NCBI GenBank assembly: GCA_035539135.1
Contig: DATLJD010000005.1
Location: 1 to 64,000 of the forward strand
Reading direction: 5' to 3'
Length of the DNA: 64,000 nucleotides
From: JABFWF01 sp035539135
Lineage (GTDB): Bacteria; Pseudomonadota; Gammaproteobacteria; Xanthomonadales; Xanthomonadaceae
The first letter of the stretch is position 1, and the number at the start of each line of letters is the position of its first letter. Positions 9,996 through 17,870 of the stretch are shown here, one piece after another. The notes under the pieces were generated by a model that had not been told where the DNA came from, made no database searches, and saw only the letters and a program-made list of their open reading frames with translations. A program made the position numbers and the translations under genes.

Positions 9996-11273
9996 GTGAA
10001 GGTCCGCCACGCCCCCGCCGTCGCCCCCGACGAACGCCTGGCGGCGCGCCACGCCGCGGTGCGCGCACGCAGCGTCGCGCTGGTCGCCCCGCTGTCGGCG
10101 GAGGACGCGATGGTGCAGAGCATGCCCGACGCCAGTCCGGCCAAGTGGCACCTCGCGCACACCACCTGGTTCCTCGCCCAGTTCGTGCTGCCGCTGCTGC
10201 CGGGCGCGGACGCGAAACCGCCGACGTGGGCGCCGCTGTTCAACAGCTACTACCGCGCGCTCGGCACGCCGTACGCGCGGCCACGGCGCGGGCTGCTGTC
10301 GCGGCCGTCGCTGGAGGAGGTGCTGGCGTGGCGCGCCACCGTGGACGCGCGCATCGCCGGCGCGCTGCGCCGGGGCACCTGCGACGCGCGCGCGCTGGAA
10401 CTGCTGGAACTCGGCCTGCAGCACGAGCAGCAGCACCAGGAACTGCTTCTGACCGACATCCAGCACGCGCTGTGGTGCAACCCGCTGCGGCCGGCGTACC
10501 GCGACGACCTGCCGCGCGTGACCGCGCCCGCCTCGCCGTTGCGCTGGCAGCGTTTCGACGAGGCGGTCGTGGAGATCGGCGCGCCGCGCTGGCCCGGCGG
10601 CGACACGTTCGCCTTCGACAACGAGTCGCCGCGCCACCGCGCGCTGGTGCCGGCGTTCGCGCTGGCGCAGCGACCAGTCAGCAACGCCGAGTTCCGCGCC
10701 TTCGTCGACGACGGCGGCTACCGCACGCCCACGCTGTGGCTGAGCGAGGGTTGGGCGCTGGTCGAGGCGGAGGGCTGGACCCGGCCGCTGTATTGGGAGG
10801 AAGGACTGGATGCCGCCTTCACCCTCGCCGGTACGCGCGCGCTGGAACCGCACGCGCCGGTCGTGCACCTCAGCCTGTTCGAGGCCGACGCCTTCGCGCG
10901 CTGGGCCGGCGCGCGGCTGCCGACCGAACAGGAATGGGAGCGCGCGGCCGCCGGCCTCGCGCCGTCCGGCGCCGACAACTTCGCCGACGACGGCCCGTTG
11001 CAGCCGCGCGGCAGCGGCGGGCCCGGCCTGCGCCAGCTGTTCGGCGACGTGTGGGAATGGACGGCGAGCGCGTACGCGGCGTATCCGGGCTTCCGGCCAT
11101 GGAGCGGCGGACTCGGCGAATACAACGGCAAGTTCATGTGCAACCAGTTCGTGCTGCGCGGCGGCAGTTGCGCCAGCCCGCGCGCGCATCTGCGCGCGAG
11201 CTACCGCAACTTCTTCCCGCCGTCCGCGCGCTGGCAGTTCGCCGGGCTGCGCCTGGCGAAGGACGCGGCATGA
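9996..11273 (+). CDS. egtB: EgtB-type sulfoxide synthase (ergothioneine biosynthesis)
   Basis: A 425-aa iron enzyme of the EgtB family, which joins hercynine (trimethylhistidine) to a thiol substrate with O2 to give a sulfoxide. The N-terminal DinB-like half has the iron ligands in WHLAHTTWF and LQHEQQHQELLL (H-x3-H-x-E). The C-terminal half is a formylglycine-generating-enzyme fold, with FGDVWEWTAS and FVLRGGSC. It starts with GTG. The egtD start overlaps its stop (ATGA). There is no egtA, egtC or egtE nearby, so whether gamma-glutamylcysteine or cysteine is used cannot be read from context. Confidence 0.93.
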   Translation: MKVRHAPAVAPDERLAARHAAVRARSVALVAPLSAEDAMVQSMPDASPAKWHLAHTTWFLAQFVLPLLPGADAKPPTWAPLFNSYYRALGTPYARPRRGLLSRPSLEEVLAWRATVDARIAGALRRGTCDARALELLELGLQHEQQHQELLLTDIQHALWCNPLRPAYRDDLPRVTAPASPLRWQRFDEAVVEIGAPRWPGGDTFAFDNESPRHRALVPAFALAQRPVSNAEFRAFVDDGGYRTPTLWLSEGWALVEAEGWTRPLYWEEGLDAAFTLAGTRALEPHAPVVHLSLFEADAFARWAGARLPTEQEWERAAAGLAPSGADNFADDGPLQPRGSGGPGLRQLFGDVWEWTASAYAAYPGFRPWSGGLGEYNGKFMCNQFVLRGGSCASPRAHLRASYRNFFPPSARWQFAGLRLAKDAA

Positions 11274-12253
11274 GCCTGTCCGTATCCGCCGTGTCCGCCT
11301 CGCCGGTGCGCGCCGTAGATCGCGCGCCGGACCGCTGCGAACTCCTCGCCGACGCGCTCGCCGGGCTGACCGCCACGCCGAAGCGGTTGCCGTCGAAATA
11401 CTTCTACGACGCGCGCGGCTCGCGCCTGTTCGAAGCGATCACGCGCCAGCCCGAGTACTACCTCACGCGGGTGGAAACCGCGCTGCTGGCCGCGCGCGCG
11501 GCCGAGATTGCGGAGGTCGTCGGTCCCGGGCTGCACGTCGTCGAATACGGCAGCGGCAGCGCGCGCAAGACCCGGTTGCTGCTCGCCGCGCTGGCGCGAC
11601 CGGTCGCCTACAGCGCGGTCGAGATCTCGCGCGCGGCGCTGCTGGAGGCGAACGCGGGACTGGCGGCCGACTTCCCCGGGCTCGAACTGCTGCCCGTCTG
11701 CGCCGACTTCACCCGCCCGGTGCCGATCCCGGCACCCGCCGCGCCCGCGCGCGCGCGGTTGCTGTTCTTCCCCGGCTCGACCCTGGGCAACTTCGTCGAC
11801 GAGGAAGCGGTCGCCCTGCTCGCGGCGATGCGCGCGACGATGGGCGCGGGCGGCGGCCTGCTGGTCGGCATCGACCTGGTCAAGGATCCGCGCGTGATCG
11901 CCGCCGCCTACAACGATGCCGCGGGCGTCACCGCGGAGTTCACCCTCAACCTGCTGGCGCGGCTGAACCGCGAGCTCGGCGCCGATTTCGACCTCGCCGG
12001 CTTCCGCCACCGCGCGGTGTACAGCGCGGCGCGGCAGCGGATCGAGACCGATCTGGTCAGCGACCATGCGCAGGTCGTGCGCCTCGGCGGCCGTCGCATC
12101 CGCTTCGCCGCGGACGAGGCGATCCGGGTCGAACACAGCGTCAAGTACACCGACGCCAGCTTCGCCGCGCTGGCCGCTCGCGCCGGCCTGGGGGTCGTCG
12201 CGGGCTGGAACGACCCGCGCGACTGGTTCGGCCTGCGCCTGCTGCGCGCATGA
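11270..12253 (+). CDS. egtD: L-histidine N-alpha-methyltransferase
   Basis: A 327-aa SAM-dependent enzyme that trimethylates histidine to hercynine, the substrate of EgtB. Family marks are the N-terminal LPSKYFYDARGSRLFE, the SAM-binding VVEYGSGSARKTR, FFPGSTLGNF, and the C-terminal HSVKYT with a following WND. Start and stop overlap with egtB upstream (ATGA) and with the flavoprotein gene downstream (ATGA), so the three form one coupled operon. Confidence 0.95.
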   Translation: MSLSVSAVSASPVRAVDRAPDRCELLADALAGLTATPKRLPSKYFYDARGSRLFEAITRQPEYYLTRVETALLAARAAEIAEVVGPGLHVVEYGSGSARKTRLLLAALARPVAYSAVEISRAALLEANAGLAADFPGLELLPVCADFTRPVPIPAPAAPARARLLFFPGSTLGNFVDEEAVALLAAMRATMGAGGGLLVGIDLVKDPRVIAAAYNDAAGVTAEFTLNLLARLNRELGADFDLAGFRHRAVYSAARQRIETDLVSDHAQVVRLGGRRIRFAADEAIRVEHSVKYTDASFAALAARAGLGVVAGWNDPRDWFGLRLLRA

Positions 12254-13194
12254 GCGGCGCCGGCGCGCTCGACTGCCTGATCGTCGGCGCCGGCCCGGCC
12301 GGGCTGGTGGCGGCGACCTACCTCGCGCGTTTCCACCGCCGCATCGCGCTGGTGGACGCGGGGCGCAGCCGCGCGCGCTGGATCCCGACCAGCCACAACT
12401 GCCCGGGCTTCCCGTTCGGCGTCAGCGGCGAGCGCCTGCTCGAGCGCCTGCGCGCACAGGCGGCGAGCTATGGCGCCCGCGCGGAACGGGCGACCGTCGC
12501 CCGGCTGGCGCGCGCGGACGACGGCTTCCTCGCCGAGGCCGACGACGGCCGCCGGTGGCGCGCGCGCTGCGTGATCCTCGCCACCGGCATCGTCGACCGC
12601 ATGCCCGGCACCGGTGGCGACGCCGCGCCGTGGGAAGCGGCGCTCGACAACGGGTCCCTGCGCCTGTGCGCGGTGTGCGACGCCTACGAGGCCAGCGACG
12701 AGCGGATCGCGGTGTTCGCGCCGGCCGACGACGCGATCCGCCACGCGCTGTTCCTGCGCACCTTCTCGCGGCGGGTGGACGCGGTGCGCGCGCGGCCGGG
12801 CGATCCGGACCCGGAACTGGCCCGGCAGGCGCGCGCGGCCGGCGTCGCGCTGTGGCCGGTACCGGCAACGTTTTCCTGCGACCCGGACGGCTGCCGGATG
12901 CGCTTCGACGACGGCGGCGAGCGGCGCTACGACACGGTGTATCCGGTGCTCGGTGGCGTCGCCCAGTCGCAACTGGCGACCGCGCTCGGCGCGCGCTGCG
13001 ACGAGGACGGCAACCTGGTCACCGACCGCCACCAGCAGACCAGCATCGACGGCCTGTACGCCATCGGCGACGTGGTCAGCGCGCTCAACCAGATCGCCGT
13101 CGCGGTCGGCCACGCCGCGGTCGCCGCGACCGCCGTGCACAACCGCCTGCCGCGCAATTTCCGCGAGGACGGGGAGACGGGCGCCGGCGAGTAA
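12250..13194 (+). CDS. Thioredoxin-reductase-like FAD oxidoreductase linked to egtBD
   Basis: A 314-aa flavoprotein of the thioredoxin-reductase class. It has an N-terminal FAD motif VGAGPAGL (12-19), a redox-active CAVC (Cys140 and Cys143) where thioredoxin reductase has CATC, and the C-terminal FAD motif YAIGDVV. The second dinucleotide motif, which should bind NADPH, is degenerate: the usual GxGxSA region reads FAPADDAIRH (156-165). The strict ATGA overlap with egtD suggests a role in ergothioneine chemistry or reduction, but that is inference. An alternative is a general low-molecular-weight disulfide reductase. Confidence 0.85.
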   Translation: MSGAGALDCLIVGAGPAGLVAATYLARFHRRIALVDAGRSRARWIPTSHNCPGFPFGVSGERLLERLRAQAASYGARAERATVARLARADDGFLAEADDGRRWRARCVILATGIVDRMPGTGGDAAPWEAALDNGSLRLCAVCDAYEASDERIAVFAPADDAIRHALFLRTFSRRVDAVRARPGDPDPELARQARAAGVALWPVPATFSCDPDGCRMRFDDGGERRYDTVYPVLGGVAQSQLATALGARCDEDGNLVTDRHQQTSIDGLYAIGDVVSALNQIAVAVGHAAVAATAVHNRLPRNFREDGETGAGE

Positions 13195-13231
13195 TTGCGC
13201 TCGCCCTGCAAGAAGTGGATGGAGCAAGAGC

Positions 13232-13456
13232 GCCCTCACCCCAACCCTCTCCCGCGAGCGGGAGAGGGGGAACGGCCTCCCGCAGGCGGGAGAGGGGGAG
13301 CCGCGCCGGCGGGCGTGGCTGCCATTGCTTTCACCTCTTCCCTTCACGGGAGAGGTCGAGCGCGTCAGCGCGAGGGTGAGGTGCCGCTGTTGGCGACAGA
13401 CTCACCCCGCCCCAACCCTCTCCCGCAAAAACGGGAGCGGGGGCCAGTGACGCCTC
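13232..13456. repeat. Composite REP array (CCCTCTCCCGC family)
   Basis: Several palindromes built on CCCTCTCCCGC/GCGGGAGAGGG in both orientations fill the gap between the egt operon and the ykgJ-type gene. The block at 13331-13380 (ACCTCTTCCC...GAGGTCGAGCG...GCGAGGGTGAGG) is an inverted copy of a module also found near 19.62 and 40.76 kb. The convergent gene ends make this a typical BIME-like location. Confidence 0.85.
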
Positions 13457-13817
13457 ACGCCGCGGTCGCCGGCGCCTCCCAGTCCTCCGGGGTCAGCACC
13501 GGCAGGCCGTGCGCGATGCGCGCCTTGTCGCACTGCGGGCTCGGCGCGCCGTATTCCCAGGACGCCGGCACTTCGCGGCAGACGCTCGGCTTGTTGGCGT
13601 GGATGGAGCAGCGGCTGCGCACGCCGATCTCGGCGTCCAGCGCCACGCAACGCGGCTGCTGCGCCCAGGTCCCGCGCATCACCACCCGGTGCGCGTCGAA
13701 CTTCTCGGTCAGTCCGGCCGGCACCTGGCCGCCCAGCATCGGTTCGGTTTCCGCCCAGTGGAAGCTGACCCGGAAGGTGGCGCAGCAGGCGCCACAGGTG
13801 AGGCACGGATGCGGCAT
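13455..13817 (-). CDS. YkgJ family cysteine-cluster protein
   Basis: A 120-aa member of the zinc/iron-chelating CxxCxxCC (YkgJ) family. The N-terminal cluster is CLTCGACC, followed by Cys in AEIGVRSRCSIHANKPSVC and SPQC, which together can hold a metal centre. Function is unknown across the family. The start MPHPCLTCG is chosen because family members begin just before the cluster; an upstream in-frame ATG at 13880 would add 21 residues. It stands alone on the minus strand, divergent from oleC. Confidence 0.85.
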   Translation of the reverse strand: MPHPCLTCGACCATFRVSFHWAETEPMLGGQVPAGLTEKFDAHRVVMRGTWAQQPRCVALDAEIGVRSRCSIHANKPSVCREVPASWEYGAPSPQCDKARIAHGLPVLTPEDWEAPATAA

Positions 13818-13993
13818 GCGGGCGGCGGAATTCGCGGGCGGAAAAGTGCGCGATTCTGCCGCGCCGGTGGCGGCGCGCAAGTGCCCCCGCGCGGGTGGCG
13901 GATGAACGGTTGTGTGACGGACCCCGACGCGGCGGCCGGGGCCGGCGGGGCGTCGGCCTGCGCGCGACCGCGCCGGCGGGCGACAATGGCGCG

Positions 13994-15640
13994 ATGCCCG
14001 CCTGCAACATCGCCGCCCGCCTGCCCGAGCTCGCCGCCCAGCGCGGGACCCAGGTCGCCATGCACTGCCCCGGGCGGGACGGCCGCTACGGCGTCGCCCT
14101 GACCTACGCGCAGCTGGACGCGCGCAGCGACGCGATCGCCGCCGGGCTCGCCCGCCACGGCATCGTCCGCGGCACCCGCACGGTGGTGATGGTGCGGCCG
14201 ACGCCGGCGTTCTTCCTGCTGATGTTCGCCCTGTTCAAGGCCGGCGCGGTGCCGGTGCTGGTGGATCCGGGGATCGACAAGCGCGCGCTGCGGCAGTGCC
14301 TGGACGAGGCGCAGGCGCAGGCCTTCGTCGGCATCCCGCTGGCGCAGCTCGCGCGCGCGCTGCTCGGCTGGGCGCGTTCGGCCAGGGTGCGGATCACCAC
14401 CGGCGCGCGCGCCTGGCTGGCGGACGCGACCCTCGCCGAGGTCGAACGCGCGGGTGCCGGCGCCGGCCCGCAGCTGGCCGACACGCAACCGGAAGACATC
14501 GCGGCGATCCTGTTCACCAGCGGCTCGACCGGCGTGCCCAAGGGCGTGGTGTACCGGCACCGCCATTTCGTCGCCCAGGTCGAGCTGCTGCGCACGGCCT
14601 TCGCGCTGCAGCCGGGCGGGGTGGACCTGCCGACCTTCCCGCCGTTCGCGCTGTTCGATCCCGCGCTGGGGCTGACCTCGGTGATCCCCGACATGGACCC
14701 GACCCGGCCCGCGCGTGCCGACCCGCGCAAGCTGGTGCGCGCGATCGAACGCTTCGGCGTGACCCAGCTGTTCGGCTCGCCGGCGCTGGTCGGCGTGCTC
14801 GCCCGCCACGGCGCGCGGCTGCCGGGCGTGCGGCGGGTGACCTCCGCCGGCGCGCCGGTGCCGCCGGACGTGGTCGCGGCGATGCGCGCGCTGCTGCCGG
14901 AGGACGCCCAGCTGTGGACGCCCTACGGCGCGACCGAATGCTTGCCGGTCAGCGTGATCGAGGGCCGCGAACTGCAGGGCACGCGCGAGGCGACCGAGCG
15001 CGGCGCCGGCACCTGCGTCGGCCGCCCGGTGCCGCCCAATGAAGTGCGTATCATCCGCATCGACGATGGCGAGATCGCCGTGTGGCACGACGGGTTGCTG
15101 GTCGCGCCCGGGCAGGTCGGCGAGATCACCGTCGCCGGCCCGACCGCGACCGACGCCTACTGGCGCCGCGACGAGGCGACCCGCCTCGCCAAGATTCGCG
15201 AGCGGCTGGCGGACGGCAGCGAACGCATCGTCCACCGCATGGGCGACCTCGGCTGGGTCGACGCCGAAGGCCGGCTGTGGTTCTGCGGCCGCAAGTCGCA
15301 GCGGGTGGTGGCGGACGCGGCGACCACGCTGTGCACCGAGCAGGTCGAACCGGTCTTCAACACCCATGCCGACGTGCGCCGCACCGCGCTGGTCGGGATC
15401 GGCGCGCGCGGCGCGCAGTTGCCGCTGCTGTGCGTCGAGCTGCGCGCGGGTGTGCACGCGCGCGAATGGCCGCGCATCGAACGCGAGCTGCGCCATCTCG
15501 GCGAGGGTTTCGTGCACACGGCGAAGGTCGCGCGCTTCCTGCGCCATCCGCGCTTCCCGGTCGACATCCGCCACAACGCCAAGATCGGCCGCGAGAAGCT
15601 CGCCGCCTGGGCGGAACGGCAAGTGCGGAGCGCGCGATGA
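13994..15640 (+). CDS. oleC: Olefin beta-lactone synthetase OleC
   Basis: A 548-aa AMP-forming (ANL) enzyme. In the olefin pathway OleC turns a 2-alkyl-3-hydroxyalkanoate into a cis-beta-lactone, the precursor of long-chain cis-olefins. The ATP loop FTSGSTGVPKG (174-184), the YGATE motif and a C-terminal FCGRKSQ motif are visible. The identity as OleC rather than a generic acyl-CoA ligase rests on the directly coupled oleD. oleA and oleB, normally nearby in xanthomonads, are not present on either side. Confidence 0.9.
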   Translation: MPACNIAARLPELAAQRGTQVAMHCPGRDGRYGVALTYAQLDARSDAIAAGLARHGIVRGTRTVVMVRPTPAFFLLMFALFKAGAVPVLVDPGIDKRALRQCLDEAQAQAFVGIPLAQLARALLGWARSARVRITTGARAWLADATLAEVERAGAGAGPQLADTQPEDIAAILFTSGSTGVPKGVVYRHRHFVAQVELLRTAFALQPGGVDLPTFPPFALFDPALGLTSVIPDMDPTRPARADPRKLVRAIERFGVTQLFGSPALVGVLARHGARLPGVRRVTSAGAPVPPDVVAAMRALLPEDAQLWTPYGATECLPVSVIEGRELQGTREATERGAGTCVGRPVPPNEVRIIRIDDGEIAVWHDGLLVAPGQVGEITVAGPTATDAYWRRDEATRLAKIRERLADGSERIVHRMGDLGWVDAEGRLWFCGRKSQRVVADAATTLCTEQVEPVFNTHADVRRTALVGIGARGAQLPLLCVELRAGVHAREWPRIERELRHLGEGFVHTAKVARFLRHPRFPVDIRHNAKIGREKLAAWAERQVRSAR

Positions 15641-16653
15641 AAGTCCTCGTCACCGGCGGCGGCGGCTTCCTCGGCCAGGCGCTGTGCCGCGGCCTGGTCG
15701 AACGCGGCCATCAGGTCACCAGCTTCAACCGCGGCCGCTATCCCGCGCTGGACGCGCTCGGGGTGACGCAGGTGCAGGGCGACCTCGCCGACGGCGAGGC
15801 GGTGCTGCGCGCGTTCGCCGGGCACGACGCGGCTGGCTTCGACGCGGTATTCCACAACGCGGCCAAGGCCGGCGCCTGGGGCAGTTACACGAGTTACCAC
15901 CGCGCGAACGTCATCGGCACCGACAACGTCATCGCCGCCTGCCGCGCGCACGGCATCGGGCGGCTGGTCTACACCTCCACGCCGAGCGTCACCCACCGCG
16001 CGACGCATCCGGTCGAAGGCGGCACCGCCGACAGCGTGCCCTACGGCGAGGGCTTCAAGGCGCCGTACGCGGCGACCAAGGCGATCGCCGAGCGCGCGGT
16101 GCTGGCGGCCAACGACGCGGCGCTGGCGACCGTCGCGCTGCGCCCGCGCCTGATCTGGGGCCCGGGCGACCAGCAACTGCTGCCGCGCCTGGCCGAACGC
16201 GCGCGCGCCGGCCGCCTGCGCCTGGTCGGCGACGGCGGCAATCTGGTCGACACGACCTACATCGACAACGCGGCGCAGGCCCACTTCGACGCGTTCGACC
16301 ATCTCGCCCCGGGCGCCGCCTGCGCCGGTCGCGCCTATTTCATCAGCAACGGCGAGCCCAGACCCGTGCGCGAGATCGTCAACGCCCTGCTGCAGGCGGC
16401 CGGCGCGCCGGCGGTGACGAAGACGGTGCCGTTCCGCCTCGCCTACGCGATCGGCGCGGCCTGCGAAGTGGCGTGGACCCTGCTGCCGCTGCGCGGCGAG
16501 CCGCCGCTGACCCGCTTCCTCGCCGAGCAGCTGAGCACCACCCACTGGTACGACATGGCGCCGGCCACCCGCGACTTCGGCTACGTGCCGCGCGTGAGCA
16601 TCGCCGAAGGCCTGGAGCGCCTGCGCGACTCCCTGGCATCCAGCCACCCGTAG
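15637..16653 (+). CDS. oleD: 2-alkyl-3-oxoalkanoate reductase OleD
   Basis: A 338-aa extended short-chain dehydrogenase. It has the NAD(P) motif TGGGGFLG (6-13) and catalytic YAATK (Tyr144, Lys148). OleD reduces the beta-keto acid made by OleA to the beta-hydroxy acid used by OleC. Its ATG overlaps the oleC stop (ATGA). The stop codon TAG is the first part of a REP unit that begins GTAGAGCGGAGC. Confidence 0.9.
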   Translation: MKVLVTGGGGFLGQALCRGLVERGHQVTSFNRGRYPALDALGVTQVQGDLADGEAVLRAFAGHDAAGFDAVFHNAAKAGAWGSYTSYHRANVIGTDNVIAACRAHGIGRLVYTSTPSVTHRATHPVEGGTADSVPYGEGFKAPYAATKAIAERAVLAANDAALATVALRPRLIWGPGDQQLLPRLAERARAGRLRLVGDGGNLVDTTYIDNAAQAHFDAFDHLAPGAACAGRAYFISNGEPRPVREIVNALLQAAGAPAVTKTVPFRLAYAIGAACEVAWTLLPLRGEPPLTRFLAEQLSTTHWYDMAPATRDFGYVPRVSIAEGLERLRDSLASSHP

Positions 16654-17145
16654 AGCGGAGCTTGTTCCGCTACCCACGCAGCTGAGCAAGCTCTACGGGG
16701 AGGGCTACCGGACCGGTCCGAGCGGCCTCCCGGGCGCAGCCACGAACGCCGCAAACGCGTCACGCATCGCGAGAGCGCGCCGGGCGGGAGAGGCAGGAAG
16801 GACACGCCGTGAACCCATCCATGGGGGCTCGGATGCGCCATCCATGGCGCATACGGTCCTGCCTACCTCCCCCACCCGCCGCGCCCCACCACGCTCGCGG
16901 TCCGGTCTTCGCCCTTCGTAAGCGGAGCTTGCTTCGCTGCCACGCATCCGGGCTCCGGCCAGCGGAGCCAGCTCCGCTCGACGGCAAGCAGCGAGGATCT
17001 GTCCGAGCGCCCGGGGGGGCGGGGGTGTTGCGTCAGCGCGCCATGGATGGCGCGCGCCCGCATCTGGGCATGGATGCCCAGCTAAGGGAAAAGCAATACC
17101 CCCGCCCTCCCGGGCGCGGGCCCGTAATGCCCGCCGCTTTTTGGC
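16650..17145. repeat. REP-rich intergenic region of three hairpin types
   Basis: This gap of more than 500 bases has no credible gene. It holds an inverted TAGAGCGGAGC pair (16650-16700), a second pair (16919-16985), the palindrome ATGCGCCATCCATGGCGCAT (16833-16852), a related CGCGCCATGGATGGCGCG (17037-17054) and CTGGGCATGGATGCCCAG (17064-17081). At 17131-17144 is a CCGCC-GGCGG hairpin with a T-rich loop. The mixture suggests repeated nested insertion of small elements. ubiJ begins at 17226. Confidence 0.8.
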
Positions 17146-17225
17146 GGTTGCGCGCGCCCACCCATCCACTGGAGCGTTGCCTTACGTTGAGCGGCGCTGC
17201 GCGCGCGCCCCGCTAGAATGCCGCG

Positions 17226-17870
17226 ATGCCCGCCTTCCCCTTCAACTGGAAAGTGCCCGCCGGCCGCGCGCTGGAACTGGCGCTCAACCAGGCGCTCGCC
17301 CTGGATCCCGACACCCGCGCCGCCCTCCGCGGCCTCGACGGCCAGCGCATCGTGCTGCAGCTCGACGCCGCCCGCCAGGCGCTGCCGCCGCTGGCGCTGC
17401 AGGTGCGGGTGGATCGTGAAAGTCTCGCGGTCGGCCCGGTGGAGGGCGAAGGCGAACCCGACCTCGGCGTGCGCACCACCCTCGGCGGCCTGCTCGCCCA
17501 ATTGCCGTTCCTGCGACGCGACGACGCGCCGCCCATCGGCCGGATCCGGGTCTCGGGCGACGTCGAGCTCGCGCGTCGCCTGCAGCGCCTGGCCGAACGC
17601 TTCGATCCCGACTGGCAGCTGCCGTTCGTGCGCGTGTTCGGCGACATCCTCGGTGTGCAGGTCGCGCAGGCGCTGGCGACCGCGTTGCGGCAGGCGCGCG
17701 ACACCGGCCGCGCGCTCGCCGAAAGCGGCGCCGAGTACCTCACCGAGGAGAGCGGCGACCTGGTCGGCAAGGCCGAGTTGCAGGCCTTCCACGACGACGT
17801 CGACACCTTGCGCGACGACGTCGAGCGGCTGGCCGCGCGCGTCGCCCGGCTGACCGGGGCGCGCGGATGA
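17226..17870 (+). CDS. ubiJ: Ubiquinone biosynthesis accessory factor UbiJ
   Basis: A 214-aa protein with an SCP2-like lipid-binding domain at the N-terminus (about 15-110) and a helical, heptad-rich C-terminus (about 160-210). UbiJ organises the soluble Ubi complex and binds ubiquinone intermediates; it has no catalytic activity. The immediately following, overlapping ubiB supports the call, since ubiE-ubiJ-ubiB is the usual order. ubiE itself is not next to it here. Confidence 0.88.
   Translation: MPAFPFNWKVPAGRALELALNQALALDPDTRAALRGLDGQRIVLQLDAARQALPPLALQVRVDRESLAVGPVEGEGEPDLGVRTTLGGLLAQLPFLRRDDAPPIGRIRVSGDVELARRLQRLAERFDPDWQLPFVRVFGDILGVQVAQALATALRQARDTGRALAESGAEYLTEESGDLVGKAELQAFHDDVDTLRDDVERLAARVARLTGARG

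Noticed and set aside
10145..11269. Long plus-strand frame running into egtD
   Set aside because: The part before 11270 overlaps egtB in another frame and is Ala/Arg-rich with no motif; only the egtD section is real.
13195..13454. Plus-strand frame translating the REP array into repeated PNPLPRAGEG-like peptides
   Set aside because: It is the translation of palindromic repeats; unlike in pgeF there is no conserved protein around it.
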